Below are positions 1 to 8,578 of a stretch of 64,000 nucleotides of DNA, in pieces. The DNA is taken from assembly GCF_048263515.1 (NCBI RefSeq), contig NZ_JBLXEC010000009.1, forward strand, positions 62,001-126,000, read 5' to 3'. The notes below the pieces were generated by a model that ran no database searches, had not been told where the DNA came from, and saw nothing but the letters and a program-made list of their open reading frames with translations. The position numbers and the translations under genes are program-made. Position 1 is the first letter of the stretch; each line of letters starts with the position of its first letter. This DNA comes from Marinovum sp048263515 (GTDB taxonomy: Bacteria > Pseudomonadota > Alphaproteobacteria > Rhodobacterales > Rhodobacteraceae).

Positions 1-591
1 CTGGTGCTTGTGCCCTTCTTTGCCATGGCGCAGATGGGGCGACCTGCAGGGCTCGTGCTGGTTGCCGGACTGGTGGCCTACCTTGTCTGGGCCTACCGCC
101 AGCCCGGCGACATGGAGGCTGAGGACGTCGACGTGCCCGCTCCGGCCTCGGCGCTCGTGTCGACACTGTGGGTCATTGGCGGACTTGTCGCGCTCATGGT
201 GGGCGCTCGGTTCCTTGTTGATGGCGCGGTGAATATCGCGCGCGGCTTCGGGATTTCCGAGGCGTTCATCGGCCTGACCATCGTTGCCGTCGGAACATCG
301 CTGCCGGAACTGGCGACGTCGCTGATCGCCGCCTTTCGCCGCCAGTCCGAGATCGCCATCGGCAACATCGTCGGTTCGAACATCTTCAACGTGCTCGGCA
401 TTCTGGGCGTGACCGCGCTGATCGCGCCGATCCCCGTGGCCTCGCGGTTCCTGACCTTCGATCTGCCCGTCATGATCGCCGTCTCGCTGGTTCTCACGGC
501 CCTGCTGCTGACCCGCCCGGTGATCGGGCGCGGGATCGGCGTGGGGTTGCTGGCGGGCTATGTCGCCTATGTCTGGGCTGCCCAGGGATGA
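1..591 (+). CDS. Calcium/sodium antiporter, C-terminal part (5' end outside window)
   Basis: This is the C-terminal part of an inner-membrane cation/Ca exchanger (CaxA/YrbG type), which moves Ca2+ against Na+ or H+. The reading frame is open from base 1, so the N-terminal half lies outside the window. The diagnostic second alpha repeat is visible: GTSLPELATS near residue 97 of the visible part, followed by GNIVGSNIFN near 120. These residues line the ion path in the family. About five hydrophobic segments are present. The stop overlaps the start of the next small gene (ATGA), so the two are probably co-transcribed. The family is secure; the transported ion is inferred. Confidence 0.88.
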   Translation: MVLVPFFAMAQMGRPAGLVLVAGLVAYLVWAYRQPGDMEAEDVDVPAPASALVSTLWVIGGLVALMVGARFLVDGAVNIARGFGISEAFIGLTIVAVGTSLPELATSLIAAFRRQSEIAIGNIVGSNIFNVLGILGVTALIAPIPVASRFLTFDLPVMIAVSLVLTALLLTRPVIGRGIGVGLLAGYVAYVWAAQG

Positions 592-947
592 CAAACGCGT
601 CCACGCTTGGTGAGAGACGGCCTGGAGCGATCCTGTCGCGTCTTCTCATTGTGCTGGCGCTTGTGCTGGTCGCTCTGGCGCAGGCTCATGCGGGCGGTAT
701 GGCGGCAAATGCCGGTCCGGCTGCCCTGAGCAAGGTCGAGCGGGCCTTGGGCGTTGCCGCGACACAGCGGCTTTTGGTGCGCGCGCAGCTACCAGACGAC
801 ACGTCGCGTGACACCGTGGTTCTGGATTCTGCCGAAAGCGCTTGGCCAAATCGCACCGAAACAACAGTAACGCCTGCGCTGCACCCATCTGTCCTGCCTC
901 TCGCAATCCGTATCCTGCCCTCGGTCCGTGGGCCGCCTGGGGCCTGA
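588..947 (+). CDS. Small secreted protein of unknown function
   Basis: A 119-residue protein whose start overlaps the antiporter stop by 4 nt, suggesting translational coupling. Residues 15-36 form a strongly hydrophobic segment ending in Ala-His-Ala, which looks like a Sec signal peptide or a single anchor. The rest is Ala/Pro/Thr-rich, contains no cysteine, and ends RGPPGA. I recognise no family. It lies 46 nt upstream of secDF on the same strand, so it may be expressed with that export factor. That link is positional only. It could also be a lineage-specific protein with no role in export. Confidence 0.5.
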   Translation: MTNASTLGERRPGAILSRLLIVLALVLVALAQAHAGGMAANAGPAALSKVERALGVAATQRLLVRAQLPDDTSRDTVVLDSAESAWPNRTETTVTPALHPSVLPLAIRILPSVRGPPGA

Positions 948-993
948 CGTCTTCTCGTCAGACTGAACTCTCAGGAAAGAATGGATACTGAAC

Positions 994-3453
994 ATGCGCC
1001 GACCAGCATGGGTCGTGATGACCTATATCGTCCTGCTGCTTCTGGCAGTTGCGACGGCCCTCCCGAATTTTCTGCCCTCGACCGTCCGAAACACGCTGCC
1101 GGACTGGGCGACCAGTCAGTCCGTGTCGTTGGGTCTTGATCTCCAGGGCGGCGCGCATCTGCTGCTCGCCGTGGATCGCGAGGACCTCGCTGTGTCGCGG
1201 CTCGAGGAACTGCGCTCCACCCTCGCCGACGAGATGCGCGCGCTTGACTTGAACCCGGCGGCAATCCGGATCGTGGCAAGGACGCTTTCGGCCCCTGCCA
1301 GTGACGCGCTGCTTGCGGCGATGAAGGGGATCGCAGGCGCGACCATGCAACCCGGCTCACCAGTCGATTTCACGGTGGACGCGGCTGACGGGGTCTTGCG
1401 GCTGGAACTGACCCAGGCCGGGCTGGACCGCGCCGCCACGACCGCCGCCGACAGCAGCCTCGAGGTGATCCGCCACCGGGTCGACCAGGTGGGCGTGTCG
1501 GAACCCGTCATCAGCCGGGTCGGCGAGGACCGGATCCTCGTGCAGATGCCAGGTGTGGAGAATCCGGCACAGCTTCGCGAACTGCTCGGCTCCACGGCGA
1601 AGATGAGCTTCCAGATGGTCGCGCCCGGACCGGGGCCGGGCGTGTCGATGCTGAAATTGAGAGACGGCTCGGAGGCGATCCCGGTCGAGGATCGGGTGGC
1701 GCTCTCGGGCGACCGATTGGAGCGGGCGGCTCCTGCCTTCGACCCAGATGCCGGGCACCCGATGGTCACTTTCGCCTTCGACCGGCAAGGAGCGGTGGCC
1801 TTCGCCGAGATCACGGCGGCGAATATTGGTCAGCGCTTTGCGGTCGTCCTCGATGGCGCGGTGCTGACCGCGCCGGTGATCCAGTCCGCCATTCCCGGCG
1901 GTCAGGGACAAATCACCGGTGACTTCACCGTGGAAGAGGCGCAGACCCTGGCGGTTCTGCTGACCTCGGGCGCACTGCCCGCCTCATTGGAGGTGATCGA
2001 GGAACGCAGCGTCGGCGCGGCATTGGGTGCCGATTCCATCAGGGCCGGGCTGATCACCGGCGCACTGGGGCTTGCGCTGGTCGTCGCCGTCATGGTCGGG
2101 CTGTATGGCGGCTGGGGTCTGCTGGCCAGTTGCATTCTCGGGCTGAACGTCATGTTGACGCTGACCGCGCTCGGAGTGCTGGGCGCAACGCTGACACTTC
2201 CGGGGATCGCGGGCATCATCCTCTGCCTCGGGATCGCGGTCGACAGCAACATCCTGATCTTCAGCCGCATCCGTGAGGAAACGGCGAAGGGCGTCACGGC
2301 CATCAAGGCGCTGACGCAAGGCTATGCGCGGGCCTGGGCGACGATCCTGGATGCCAACATCACCACGCTTTTGGCGATGCTCCTGCTGTTCATGTTCGGC
2401 GCTGGGGCCATCCGCGGCTTTGCCATCACCATGAGCCTCGGCATCGTGATCTCGATGTTCACCGCAGTGGTGTTGATGCGGATGATGATGGAGGTGCTGG
2501 TGCGCCGCCGCAAACCCGCGCGGCTGGCCATCGCTCCGCTGGTTGGCGGCGTGCCCACGCCCGCTACCTTCTCGTTCATGCGCCGGGGACGGATCGCGCT
2601 GGCGGTCTCGGCGGCGCTGTCGCTGGCGGCGGTGGGCGCGCTGGTATGGCCTGGGCCGAACCTCGGAATCGATTTCACCGGGGGTGTGCAGATGGTGCTG
2701 CGGTCCGATGCGCCGGTGCCCCTGGCCGATCTGCGCGCCGCCCTTGCCGCCGGGCTGCCAGGCGATGCGAGCCTGCAGGCCTTCGGCAACCCGAACGAGG
2801 CCCTGATCCGCGTGCAAGGCGAGGTCGGACAGGCCACGGTCGCGGCGGTGGAAGCGGCCGCGGCGCAGGCCGTTCCAAGCGCGGTCTTCGATCAGATCGA
2901 CCTCGTCGGTCCAACGATAAGCAGCGAACTGGCCACGACGGGACTGATTGCCCTCTCGCTCGCGGTGCTGGCGATGCTGGCCTATATCTGGGTCCGGTTC
3001 GAGTGGCATTTCGCGGCCGGCGCCATCGTGGTGCTGATCCTCGACGTCACCAAGACCTTCGGCGTCATCGCGGTGACGGGGTGGGAGGTGAACCTGACCA
3101 CCATCGTCGCCCTGTTGACGCTGATCGGTTATTCGGTGAACGACAAGGTGGTGGTCTATGATCGCATCCGCGAGCACCTCTGTGGCGACGACGCGCCGCT
3201 GGCGGATGTGATCGACCGCAGCCTGAACCAGGTACTTGCGCGCTGCGTCTTCACCTCCGGCACGACGCTTGCCGCGCTGCTGCCGATGGCGATCTGGGGC
3301 GGGCCGGCGGTTGCCGGCTTCGCCTGGCCGATGATCGCCGGCGTGGTGATCGCGACCGGATCATCGCTTTTCGTGTCTGGACCGGTGCTGGCCTGGCTCG
3401 CCGCGCGCAGTCCGGCCGCGACGAGCGGCCGATCTCTACCGCAGGCAGGTTAA
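994..3453 (+). CDS. secDF: Protein translocase SecDF, fused subunit
   Basis: An 819-residue inner-membrane protein with SecD and SecF in one chain. It uses the proton gradient to help pull preproteins through SecYEG. The SecD half has an N-terminal TM segment, the hallmark LGLDLQGGAHLLL at residues 46-58, a large periplasmic region, then a five-helix bundle around 350-500. The SecF half starts near residue 530 and carries the matching GIDFTGG near 560, followed by five more helices. No yajC lies next to it. Members of this group usually have separate secD and secF beside yajC, so this fused copy may be an accessory or a replacement. It ends in a Ser/Gly-rich tail. Confidence 0.93.
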   Translation: MRRPAWVVMTYIVLLLLAVATALPNFLPSTVRNTLPDWATSQSVSLGLDLQGGAHLLLAVDREDLAVSRLEELRSTLADEMRALDLNPAAIRIVARTLSAPASDALLAAMKGIAGATMQPGSPVDFTVDAADGVLRLELTQAGLDRAATTAADSSLEVIRHRVDQVGVSEPVISRVGEDRILVQMPGVENPAQLRELLGSTAKMSFQMVAPGPGPGVSMLKLRDGSEAIPVEDRVALSGDRLERAAPAFDPDAGHPMVTFAFDRQGAVAFAEITAANIGQRFAVVLDGAVLTAPVIQSAIPGGQGQITGDFTVEEAQTLAVLLTSGALPASLEVIEERSVGAALGADSIRAGLITGALGLALVVAVMVGLYGGWGLLASCILGLNVMLTLTALGVLGATLTLPGIAGIILCLGIAVDSNILIFSRIREETAKGVTAIKALTQGYARAWATILDANITTLLAMLLLFMFGAGAIRGFAITMSLGIVISMFTAVVLMRMMMEVLVRRRKPARLAIAPLVGGVPTPATFSFMRRGRIALAVSAALSLAAVGALVWPGPNLGIDFTGGVQMVLRSDAPVPLADLRAALAAGLPGDASLQAFGNPNEALIRVQGEVGQATVAAVEAAAAQAVPSAVFDQIDLVGPTISSELATTGLIALSLAVLAMLAYIWVRFEWHFAAGAIVVLILDVTKTFGVIAVTGWEVNLTTIVALLTLIGYSVNDKVVVYDRIREHLCGDDAPLADVIDRSLNQVLARCVFTSGTTLAALLPMAIWGGPAVAGFAWPMIAGVVIATGSSLFVSGPVLAWLAARSPAATSGRSLPQAG

Positions 3454-3522
3454 TAAAGGCGCGCCGTATGACGGAACAATCCTAGCGCATTTCTTCTTAC
3501 GGCCCTCAGATTACATTCTCAC

Positions 3523-4221
3523 ATGAGACAGGTCATGCTCCCGCCAATGAAAGCCCCCGATCCCCTTTTGGACAAATGCCCGATTCATACTGACGGCTTT
3601 CGCATCCCGCGACGACTGTCTGACATACTCCAAGAGATCGCAGATGCCCCAGCAACACCTGAGGAACGGATGTCTCTCGGGCACCTTATCGATGGGTTCG
3701 GGAACCGAGCCTACGGTGCGCTGCTCTTCATCTTCGCAATTCCTGTCGCATTGCCCATTGCGATTCCTGGTATCTCCGCAGTGCTCGGTGCCCCGCTGCT
3801 TTTTCTCTCCTGGCAGCTGATGCGTGGACGTGAAGAGCCTTGGCTGCCGGAGGTCATGCGCCGGCGTTCCTTCCGGCACGGCGACTTCTCCAAAACGATT
3901 TCGCGGGGCCTGCCTTGGATGCGACGTGTGGAGCGACTGGTCGGGCCACGGCTCACCTGGTTGGTGAGAGGGCGCAGGGAGCGGGCGATCGGTTGTCTGG
4001 TGTTCATTCTCGCTTTGATCCTGTTCCTGCCAATTCCGTTCGGAAACTCGATTCCAGGTTTGGCCATCGCAATCCTGCCGCTGGCTATTCTCGAGCGCGA
4101 CGGCGCTGCGGCGATAGCCGGAACCTTTCTGGGCCTCGTCGGAATCGGGGCCGTATCGGGTATCATTTTCGGGATGATTAAGGCTGCTGTTTTCCTCCTC
4201 CAGTCCGCGATCGGCTCATAG
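3523..4221 (+). CDS. ExoD-family membrane protein
   Basis: A 232-residue protein of the ExoD family (exopolysaccharide synthesis, ExoD), first linked to succinoglycan production and alkaline stress in rhizobia. Seen here: a cytoplasmic N-terminus with RIPRRLSDILQEIA, then hydrophobic Pro/Gly-rich segments (AIPVALPIAIPGISAVLGAP near residue 75 and PIPFGNSIPGLAIAILPLAI near 170) that are typical of the family. Three in-frame ATG codons within the first 10 codons leave the start uncertain, and no strong ribosome site separates them. The biochemical role of the family is poorly known. No polysaccharide genes are nearby. Confidence 0.82.
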   Translation: MRQVMLPPMKAPDPLLDKCPIHTDGFRIPRRLSDILQEIADAPATPEERMSLGHLIDGFGNRAYGALLFIFAIPVALPIAIPGISAVLGAPLLFLSWQLMRGREEPWLPEVMRRRSFRHGDFSKTISRGLPWMRRVERLVGPRLTWLVRGRRERAIGCLVFILALILFLPIPFGNSIPGLAIAILPLAILERDGAAAIAGTFLGLVGIGAVSGIIFGMIKAAVFLLQSAIGS

Positions 4222-4501
4222 GCGCATTGCATAAAGCCGAAATGTGCAGAGGGCGTGCAGGGTGCTTGCATGCCAGCTGGTAGCATGGGTTCAAACCGAC
4301 AGTTTGCGAGAGAAGACCGAACCGCTGCCCCTGCGGTGACTTTGTCGTTCCTGCGGGATTTCTACACTGCAAATCGTCCGCTCCTTTCCAAGCCGGGCCA
4401 AGGCCTTGCCTCGCCGTTTGCCCTGACGTCACCTCAGGCGCGGAACCGGAAGCGGGCGAGGGCGTTCCTTCACCAGCCCCTCGAGCCCTGAAGGATTCGC
4501 C
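4222..4501. other. Intergenic stretch without a supported gene
   Basis: 280 bases between the ExoD-family gene and the DUF4112 gene. A 78-codon open frame (4255-4491) exists, but it has no ribosome site, no family resemblance and an Arg/Pro/Ala composition expected of chance frames in GC-rich DNA. I saw no terminator, tRNA or clear promoter. Confidence 0.5.
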
Positions 4502-4903
4502 GTGACGCAGATGCCCGACACCATGACGACAGCCCGCCCCGCGCCGGACCGGCAGAAGATGCTGCAGGACCTTGACCGCCTGTCGACCCTGCTCGACAGC
4601 AAGTTCCGCGTGCCGGGCACCTCCATTCGCTTTGGTCTGGACGGTATTCTGGGGTTGATCCCCGGTGTCGGTGATCTGGTGACGGCGGGGCCCGCGGCCT
4701 ATCTGCTTTATCGCGGCTACCAGATGGGGGCGCGCAAGCGGACCATGACGAAGATGGCGGTAAATGCCGGGATCGACTTGACTGTCGGTGCCATTCCGGT
4801 GGTGGGCGACCTGTTCGACGTGTTCTTCAAGGCCAATCGGCGCAACGTTGCCTTGCTGCGCCGCGAACTGGAGCGGGATGATCCGCAGGTGCGGGGCGTC
4901 TGA
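4502..4903 (+). CDS. DUF4112 family protein
   Basis: A 133-residue protein matching DUF4112, a short membrane-associated family of unknown function. The diagnostic pattern is a duplicated motif: FGLDGILGLIPGVGDLVT near residue 42 and IDLTVGAIPVVGDLFDVFFK near 90. Each is a hydrophobic hairpin with Pro-Gly and Gly-Asp turns. The C-terminal NRRNVALLRRELE is also usual. The start is GTG at 4502; an ATG three codons later (4511) is an alternative. The gene stands alone between the ExoD-family gene and a minus-strand gene. Confidence 0.85.
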   Translation: MTQMPDTMTTARPAPDRQKMLQDLDRLSTLLDSKFRVPGTSIRFGLDGILGLIPGVGDLVTAGPAAYLLYRGYQMGARKRTMTKMAVNAGIDLTVGAIPVVGDLFDVFFKANRRNVALLRRELERDDPQVRGV

Positions 4904-4945
4904 ACGCCAGCGGTTAATCTGGACGCGCCAGCATTTTCCGTAATG

Positions 4946-5275
4946 TTATTCCGTCACCGCAGGGGCGGGAGCCGAAATCGTCACCTGCTGCGTCATCCGC
5001 CCGGTCACCCGGTCGAAGATCAGGATGCGGTCGTCTTGGGTCACCACCGCCACCCAGCCGGTGCCGAAGGTCACCGCCTCGGCGCTGACGCCGGCGGGCA
5101 GGCTCAGGTCTTCGGGCACCTGCGGGCCGGGGTCGCGGAAGCGGATGACAATCAGCGCGATGATCAGTATGACCCCGGCAATCATCACGCCCGTCAGCAC
5201 CGTGACCAGCAAGCGCAGAAAGCGCAGGTTGGCCGGCTCGGGCAGCTCCGCCTGCGTTTCAGAAGGGTCATCCAT
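4946..5275 (-). CDS. Small single-pass membrane protein (probably DUF6476)
   Basis: A 109-residue protein with an acidic N-terminus (MDDPSETQAELPEP), one strong TM helix at about residues 20-44, and a C-terminal periplasmic or cytosolic part with a short beta-like stretch (WVAVVTQDDRILIFDR). From memory this matches DUF6476, a Rhodobacterales family usually beside an RluA-type gene, as here. The ATG at 5275 is chosen because longer in-frame extensions run backwards into the divergent pseudouridine synthase gene. Its start codon overlaps that of the neighbour by 2 nt (CATG at 5273-5276). Function unknown. Confidence 0.72.
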   Translation of the reverse strand: MDDPSETQAELPEPANLRFLRLLVTVLTGVMIAGVILIIALIVIRFRDPGPQVPEDLSLPAGVSAEAVTFGTGWVAVVTQDDRILIFDRVTGRMTQQVTISAPAPAVTE

Positions 5276-6293
5276 GCCGGAACTCCGTTTCACCATCGGC
5301 GCCAATCCGCCCGGCCGCCTTGATAAGGCCTTAGCCCGCGATGTGCCAGAGGAGGCGGCGCTGTCGCGCACCCGGTTGGCACGGCTCCTGGAAAGCGGCG
5401 CGGTGCGGCTGGATGGCGTGGTCGAGGTGAACCCCAAGGCCAGGGTCGACGAGGGTGCCGAGGTGGCGATCACGCTGGAAGAGGCGGAAGAGAGCCACAT
5501 CCTGCCAGAGGACATCCCGCTCGAGGTTCTCTACGAGGACGCGCACCTGATCGTGGTCAACAAGCCCGTCGGCATGGTGGTTCATCCCGCGCCGGGCACG
5601 CCTTCGGGCACGCTGGTCAACGCGCTGCTGCACCACTGCGGCGACACGCTCTCTGGCGTCGGCGGCATGAAGCGGCCGGGCATCGTGCACCGGATCGACA
5701 AGGACACTTCGGGTGTGCTGGTGGTGGCCAAGGATGACGCGGCGCACCATGGCCTCGCGCTGCAGTTCGAGAAACACACCGCCGAGCGCGCCTACAAGGC
5801 GGTTGTCTTCGGTCTGCCCGATGCCGCCGATCCGCGGCTGCGGGGGTTGCGCGGCATCAGCTTCGAGCCGGGCAACGTGCTCAAGATCACCACGCGGCTC
5901 GCCCGCCACCGCACCGACCGGCAGAAACAGGCGGTGTTCTTTGACACCGGCCGCCACGCGGTGACGCGGGCGCGGGTGGTGGAACGGTTCGGCCAGCCGC
6001 CAGCGGCGGCGCTGATGGAATGCCGGCTCGAGACCGGGCGCACCCATCAGATTCGCGTTCACATGGCCCACGCCGGCCACGGGCTGATCGGCGACGCCAC
6101 CTATGGCGGCAAGCGCAAGATCGCCAAGGGCGCACTGTCGCCAGCGGCGCAGGAGGCGGTGCAGGCCTTTCCGCGTCAGGCGCTGCATGCCGAGACCCTG
6201 GGCTTTGTCCACCCGGTCACCGAAGAACAGCTGAGCTTCACCGCGCCGCTGCCGGAGGACATGGAATCGCTGCTCGCCGCCTTGCGCGGCTGA
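5274..6293 (+). CDS. RluA/RluD-family 23S rRNA pseudouridine synthase
   Basis: A 339-residue RluA-family enzyme that converts specific uridines in RNA to pseudouridine. It has an S4 RNA-binding domain (about residues 10-75, SRTRLARLLESGAVRLDG), a linker, and the catalytic domain with the hallmark HRIDKDTSG. The catalytic Asp is residue 142 and follows GMKRPGIVHR. The later GRTHQIRVHMAHAGH motif is also present. Length and architecture fit RluD (positions 1911/1915/1917) better than RluA, but the target cannot be fixed from sequence alone. The ATG at 5274 shares two bases with the divergent small gene, leaving no classical space between the two starts. Confidence 0.93.
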   Translation: MPELRFTIGANPPGRLDKALARDVPEEAALSRTRLARLLESGAVRLDGVVEVNPKARVDEGAEVAITLEEAEESHILPEDIPLEVLYEDAHLIVVNKPVGMVVHPAPGTPSGTLVNALLHHCGDTLSGVGGMKRPGIVHRIDKDTSGVLVVAKDDAAHHGLALQFEKHTAERAYKAVVFGLPDAADPRLRGLRGISFEPGNVLKITTRLARHRTDRQKQAVFFDTGRHAVTRARVVERFGQPPAAALMECRLETGRTHQIRVHMAHAGHGLIGDATYGGKRKIAKGALSPAAQEAVQAFPRQALHAETLGFVHPVTEEQLSFTAPLPEDMESLLAALRG

Positions 6294-6560
6294 CCGGCTG
6301 AAACATTTTCGCTGCGAAGACGCACCCTGGCCGCGGTCGGTTCCGCAGGCTCTGTGCATTTGTGCACATAGACACCGATTATTCACGGGTTTATGACAGG
6401 TTTTGTCGTGAAGTGCACATGCCTGTGATCCGATGACATGGCGCTTTCAATCTGAACGGATCGGTACAATTATCGTAGGCAAGGTGGATATGTGCTCTTG
6501 AAAGGCCCGATTTCCACACCATATGGAATGTTAAAGTCCTAAACATTGGAGGGGACGGAC
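6294..6560. other. rpoH upstream region
   Basis: 267 bases, more AT-rich than the flanking genes. It contains two GTGCAC repeats (near 6362 and 6413) within TGTGCA-rich sequence, a candidate RpoH-type promoter at 6497-6524 (separate entry), and the ribosome site GGAGGGG just before rpoH. No coding capacity is supported. Confidence 0.55.
6497..6524 (+). promoter_or_regulatory. Candidate RpoH-type (heat-shock) promoter of rpoH
   Basis: CTTGAAA at 6497-6503 and CCATAT at 6519-6524. CTTG and CCATAT are separated by 18 nt, close to the alphaproteobacterial RpoH pattern (CTTG, about 17 nt, CYTATNT). It lies 37 nt upstream of the rpoH ATG, so it could give autoregulation. Inferred from pattern only. 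Confidence 0.45.
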
Positions 6561-7457
6561 ATGGCTAACTACGCAAATCTCCCGGCGCCGACGCCAGAAG
6601 GCGGGCTGTCGCGCTATCTGCAGGAGATCCGCAAATTCCCGCTGCTCGAGCCGGAAGAGGAATACATGCTGGCCAAGCGCTGGGTCGAGGAGCAGGACAC
6701 CGAGGCGGCGCACAAGATGGTCACCTCGCACCTGCGGCTCGCGGCCAAGATCGCCATGGGCTATCGCGGCTACGGCCTTCCCCAGGCCGAGGTCATCTCC
6801 GAGGCCAATGTCGGCCTGATGCAGGCGGTCAAACGCTTCGATCCCGAAAAAGGCTTCCGCCTTGCGACCTATGCGATGTGGTGGATCCGCGCCGCGATCC
6901 AGGAGTACATCCTGCGGTCCTGGTCGCTGGTCAAGCTGGGCACCACCTCGGCGCAGAAGAAGCTGTTCTTCAACCTGCGCAAGGCCAAGGCCAAGATCGG
7001 CGCGCTGGAAGACGGCGACATGCACCCCGACAACGTGGCACAGATCGCCACCGATCTGGGGGTGACCGAACAGGAGGTCATCAGCATGAACCGGCGCCTG
7101 TCGGGCGGCGATGCCTCGCTCAATGCCACCGTCGGCTCGGAAGGCGAGGGCACGATGCAATGGCAGGACTGGCTCGAGGATGAAGACGCCGACCAGGCCG
7201 CCGACTACGAGGAACGCGACGAGCTGCAGGCCCGCCGGGCGATGCTGGCCGAAGCGATGGATGTGCTCAACGACCGCGAGAAGGACATCCTGACCCAGCG
7301 CCGGCTGTCGGACCAGACGGTCACGCTCGAGGATCTCTCGGGGCAATATGACGTCAGCCGCGAACGCATCCGCCAGATCGAGGTGCGCGCCTTCGAGAAG
7401 CTGCAGAAGCGGATGAAGGAACTGGCCAAGAAGCAGGGCATGATGGCCCAGGCCTGA
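6561..7457 (+). CDS. rpoH: RNA polymerase sigma-32 factor RpoH
   Basis: A 298-residue heat-shock sigma factor that directs RNA polymerase to chaperone and protease promoters. The RpoH box QKKLFFNLRKAK is at about residues 131-142 and sets it apart from other sigma-70 family members. Region 2 (LRLAAKIAMGYRGYGLPQAE, then the YAMWWIRAAIQEY motif) and region 4.2 (VSRERIRQIEVRAFEKL) are complete. The ATG at 6561 has GGAGGGG about 7 nt upstream; a TTG five codons earlier lacks such support. Several Rhodobacteraceae have two RpoH paralogues. Whether this is RpoHI or RpoHII cannot be told from the window. A strong terminator follows. Confidence 0.95.
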   Translation: MANYANLPAPTPEGGLSRYLQEIRKFPLLEPEEEYMLAKRWVEEQDTEAAHKMVTSHLRLAAKIAMGYRGYGLPQAEVISEANVGLMQAVKRFDPEKGFRLATYAMWWIRAAIQEYILRSWSLVKLGTTSAQKKLFFNLRKAKAKIGALEDGDMHPDNVAQIATDLGVTEQEVISMNRRLSGGDASLNATVGSEGEGTMQWQDWLEDEDADQAADYEERDELQARRAMLAEAMDVLNDREKDILTQRRLSDQTVTLEDLSGQYDVSRERIRQIEVRAFEKLQKRMKELAKKQGMMAQA

Positions 7458-7485
7458 GCTGGGTCGGATCACCTGCACGGAATGA

Positions 7486-7511
7486 AAAGGCCGGGGGAAA
7501 CCCCGGCCTTT
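7486..7511 (+). terminator. Rho-independent terminator after rpoH
   Basis: An 11-bp perfect stem AAAGGCCGGGG / CCCCGGCCTTT with a 4-nt loop, 28 nt after the rpoH stop. The A and T runs in the arms make it work in both directions in principle. Confidence 0.8.
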
Positions 7512-7573
7512 CGCTTTGACGGCCGGTCCGCTTTTGGCGATGTTGGCGCCAACAGTCTAGCGGAGGACAGACC

Positions 7574-8548
7574 ATGGCAGATCACGTTCGTTGGGGCATC
7601 CTGGGGGCGGCGAATTTCGCCCGCAAGCACATGGCCCCGGCGCTTCAGACCGCGCGGCGCGGCCGGCTGGCGGCGCTGGCGACCTCGAGCGCCGAGAAGG
7701 CCGTTCCCTTTCAGGAACTGACGCCGGAAATCGCGGTGTTCGGCGATTACGACGCGCTGCTGGCCAGCGATGCGGTGGATGCGGTCTATATCCCGTTGCC
7801 CAATCACCTGCATGTGGAATGGACCGAAAAGGCCCTGCGCGCCGGCAAGCATGTGCTGGTGGAAAAGCCGCTGGCGATGAGTGCCAACGAATTCGACAGC
7901 GTCATCGCGCTGCGCGACGAGACCGGGCTGGTGGCGGCCGAGGCCTACATGGTGGTGCATCACCCGCGCTGGCAGAAGGTGCGAGAGCTGGTGCAGGCCG
8001 GCGAGATCGGCGAGCTGATGCTCTGGGACACGGTGTTTTCCTACAACAACCGCGCCGACACCGGCAATATCCGCAACCGCGCCGACACCGGCGGCGGTGC
8101 CATCCCTGACATCGGCGTCTACACCTATGGCACCGCGCGCTACGTGACCGGCGAAGAGCCCGAGGCGATCCTCTCGGCCGAGATGCGCTGGGAAGAGGGC
8201 GTCGACGTCTGGTCGCATGTCACCGCGCGCTTTCCGTCGTTCCACTTCTCCGGGGTGAACTCGATGCGCATGGCGGGGCGGCAATACGTGGCGATCCAGG
8301 GCGATCAGGGCGTGATCACCGTCAAGGCGCCGTTCAACGCGGCGGTGTTTGACCAGGCCGAGGTGACCTTGGAGCGCGCCGGGATGGAAGCGGTGACCTG
8401 GCGCTGGCCGGGGGTGAACCAGTATGTCTGCCAGGTCGAGAACTTCAACGCGAGCGTTCTGGACGGGGCGGCCTATCCGTGCCCGCTGGAGTTCTCGCGC
8501 GGGACGCAGGTGATGATTGATAAGGTGTTCGAGAAGGCGCGGGGGTAG
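7574..8548 (+). CDS. Gfo/Idh/MocA family oxidoreductase
   Basis: A 324-residue NAD(P)-dependent dehydrogenase acting on a sugar, inositol or related polyol. The N-terminal Rossmann fold starts WGILGAANFARKH (GxGxxA-like glycine pattern, residues 7-19). The family's AGKHVLVEKPLA motif, with its catalytic Lys, is near residue 95. The C-terminal alpha/beta domain has GGGAIPDIGVYTYG near 172, where the Asp and His/Tyr residues of the substrate pocket sit. A GGAGGA ribosome site precedes the ATG. The substrate is unknown; no sugar-uptake or kinase genes are adjacent. It is followed by a repeat-filled intergenic region. Confidence 0.87.
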   Translation: MADHVRWGILGAANFARKHMAPALQTARRGRLAALATSSAEKAVPFQELTPEIAVFGDYDALLASDAVDAVYIPLPNHLHVEWTEKALRAGKHVLVEKPLAMSANEFDSVIALRDETGLVAAEAYMVVHHPRWQKVRELVQAGEIGELMLWDTVFSYNNRADTGNIRNRADTGGGAIPDIGVYTYGTARYVTGEEPEAILSAEMRWEEGVDVWSHVTARFPSFHFSGVNSMRMAGRQYVAIQGDQGVITVKAPFNAAVFDQAEVTLERAGMEAVTWRWPGVNQYVCQVENFNASVLDGAAYPCPLEFSRGTQVMIDKVFEKARG

Positions 8549-8578
8549 GGGGCTTTTACCCTCGCGCGACCGCGCCCT

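Noticed and set aside
4276..4300. GGGTTCAAACC resembling a tRNA T-loop
   Set aside because: No acceptor stem, anticodon arm or other tRNA parts around it.
4255..4491. 78-codon frame between the ExoD and DUF4112 genes
   Set aside because: No ribosome site, no family and composition of a chance frame.
6341..6420. GTGCAC repeats and a TTATTCACGGG stretch before rpoH, considered as DnaA or CRP sites
   Set aside because: Matches to either consensus are too poor; recorded only as sequence.
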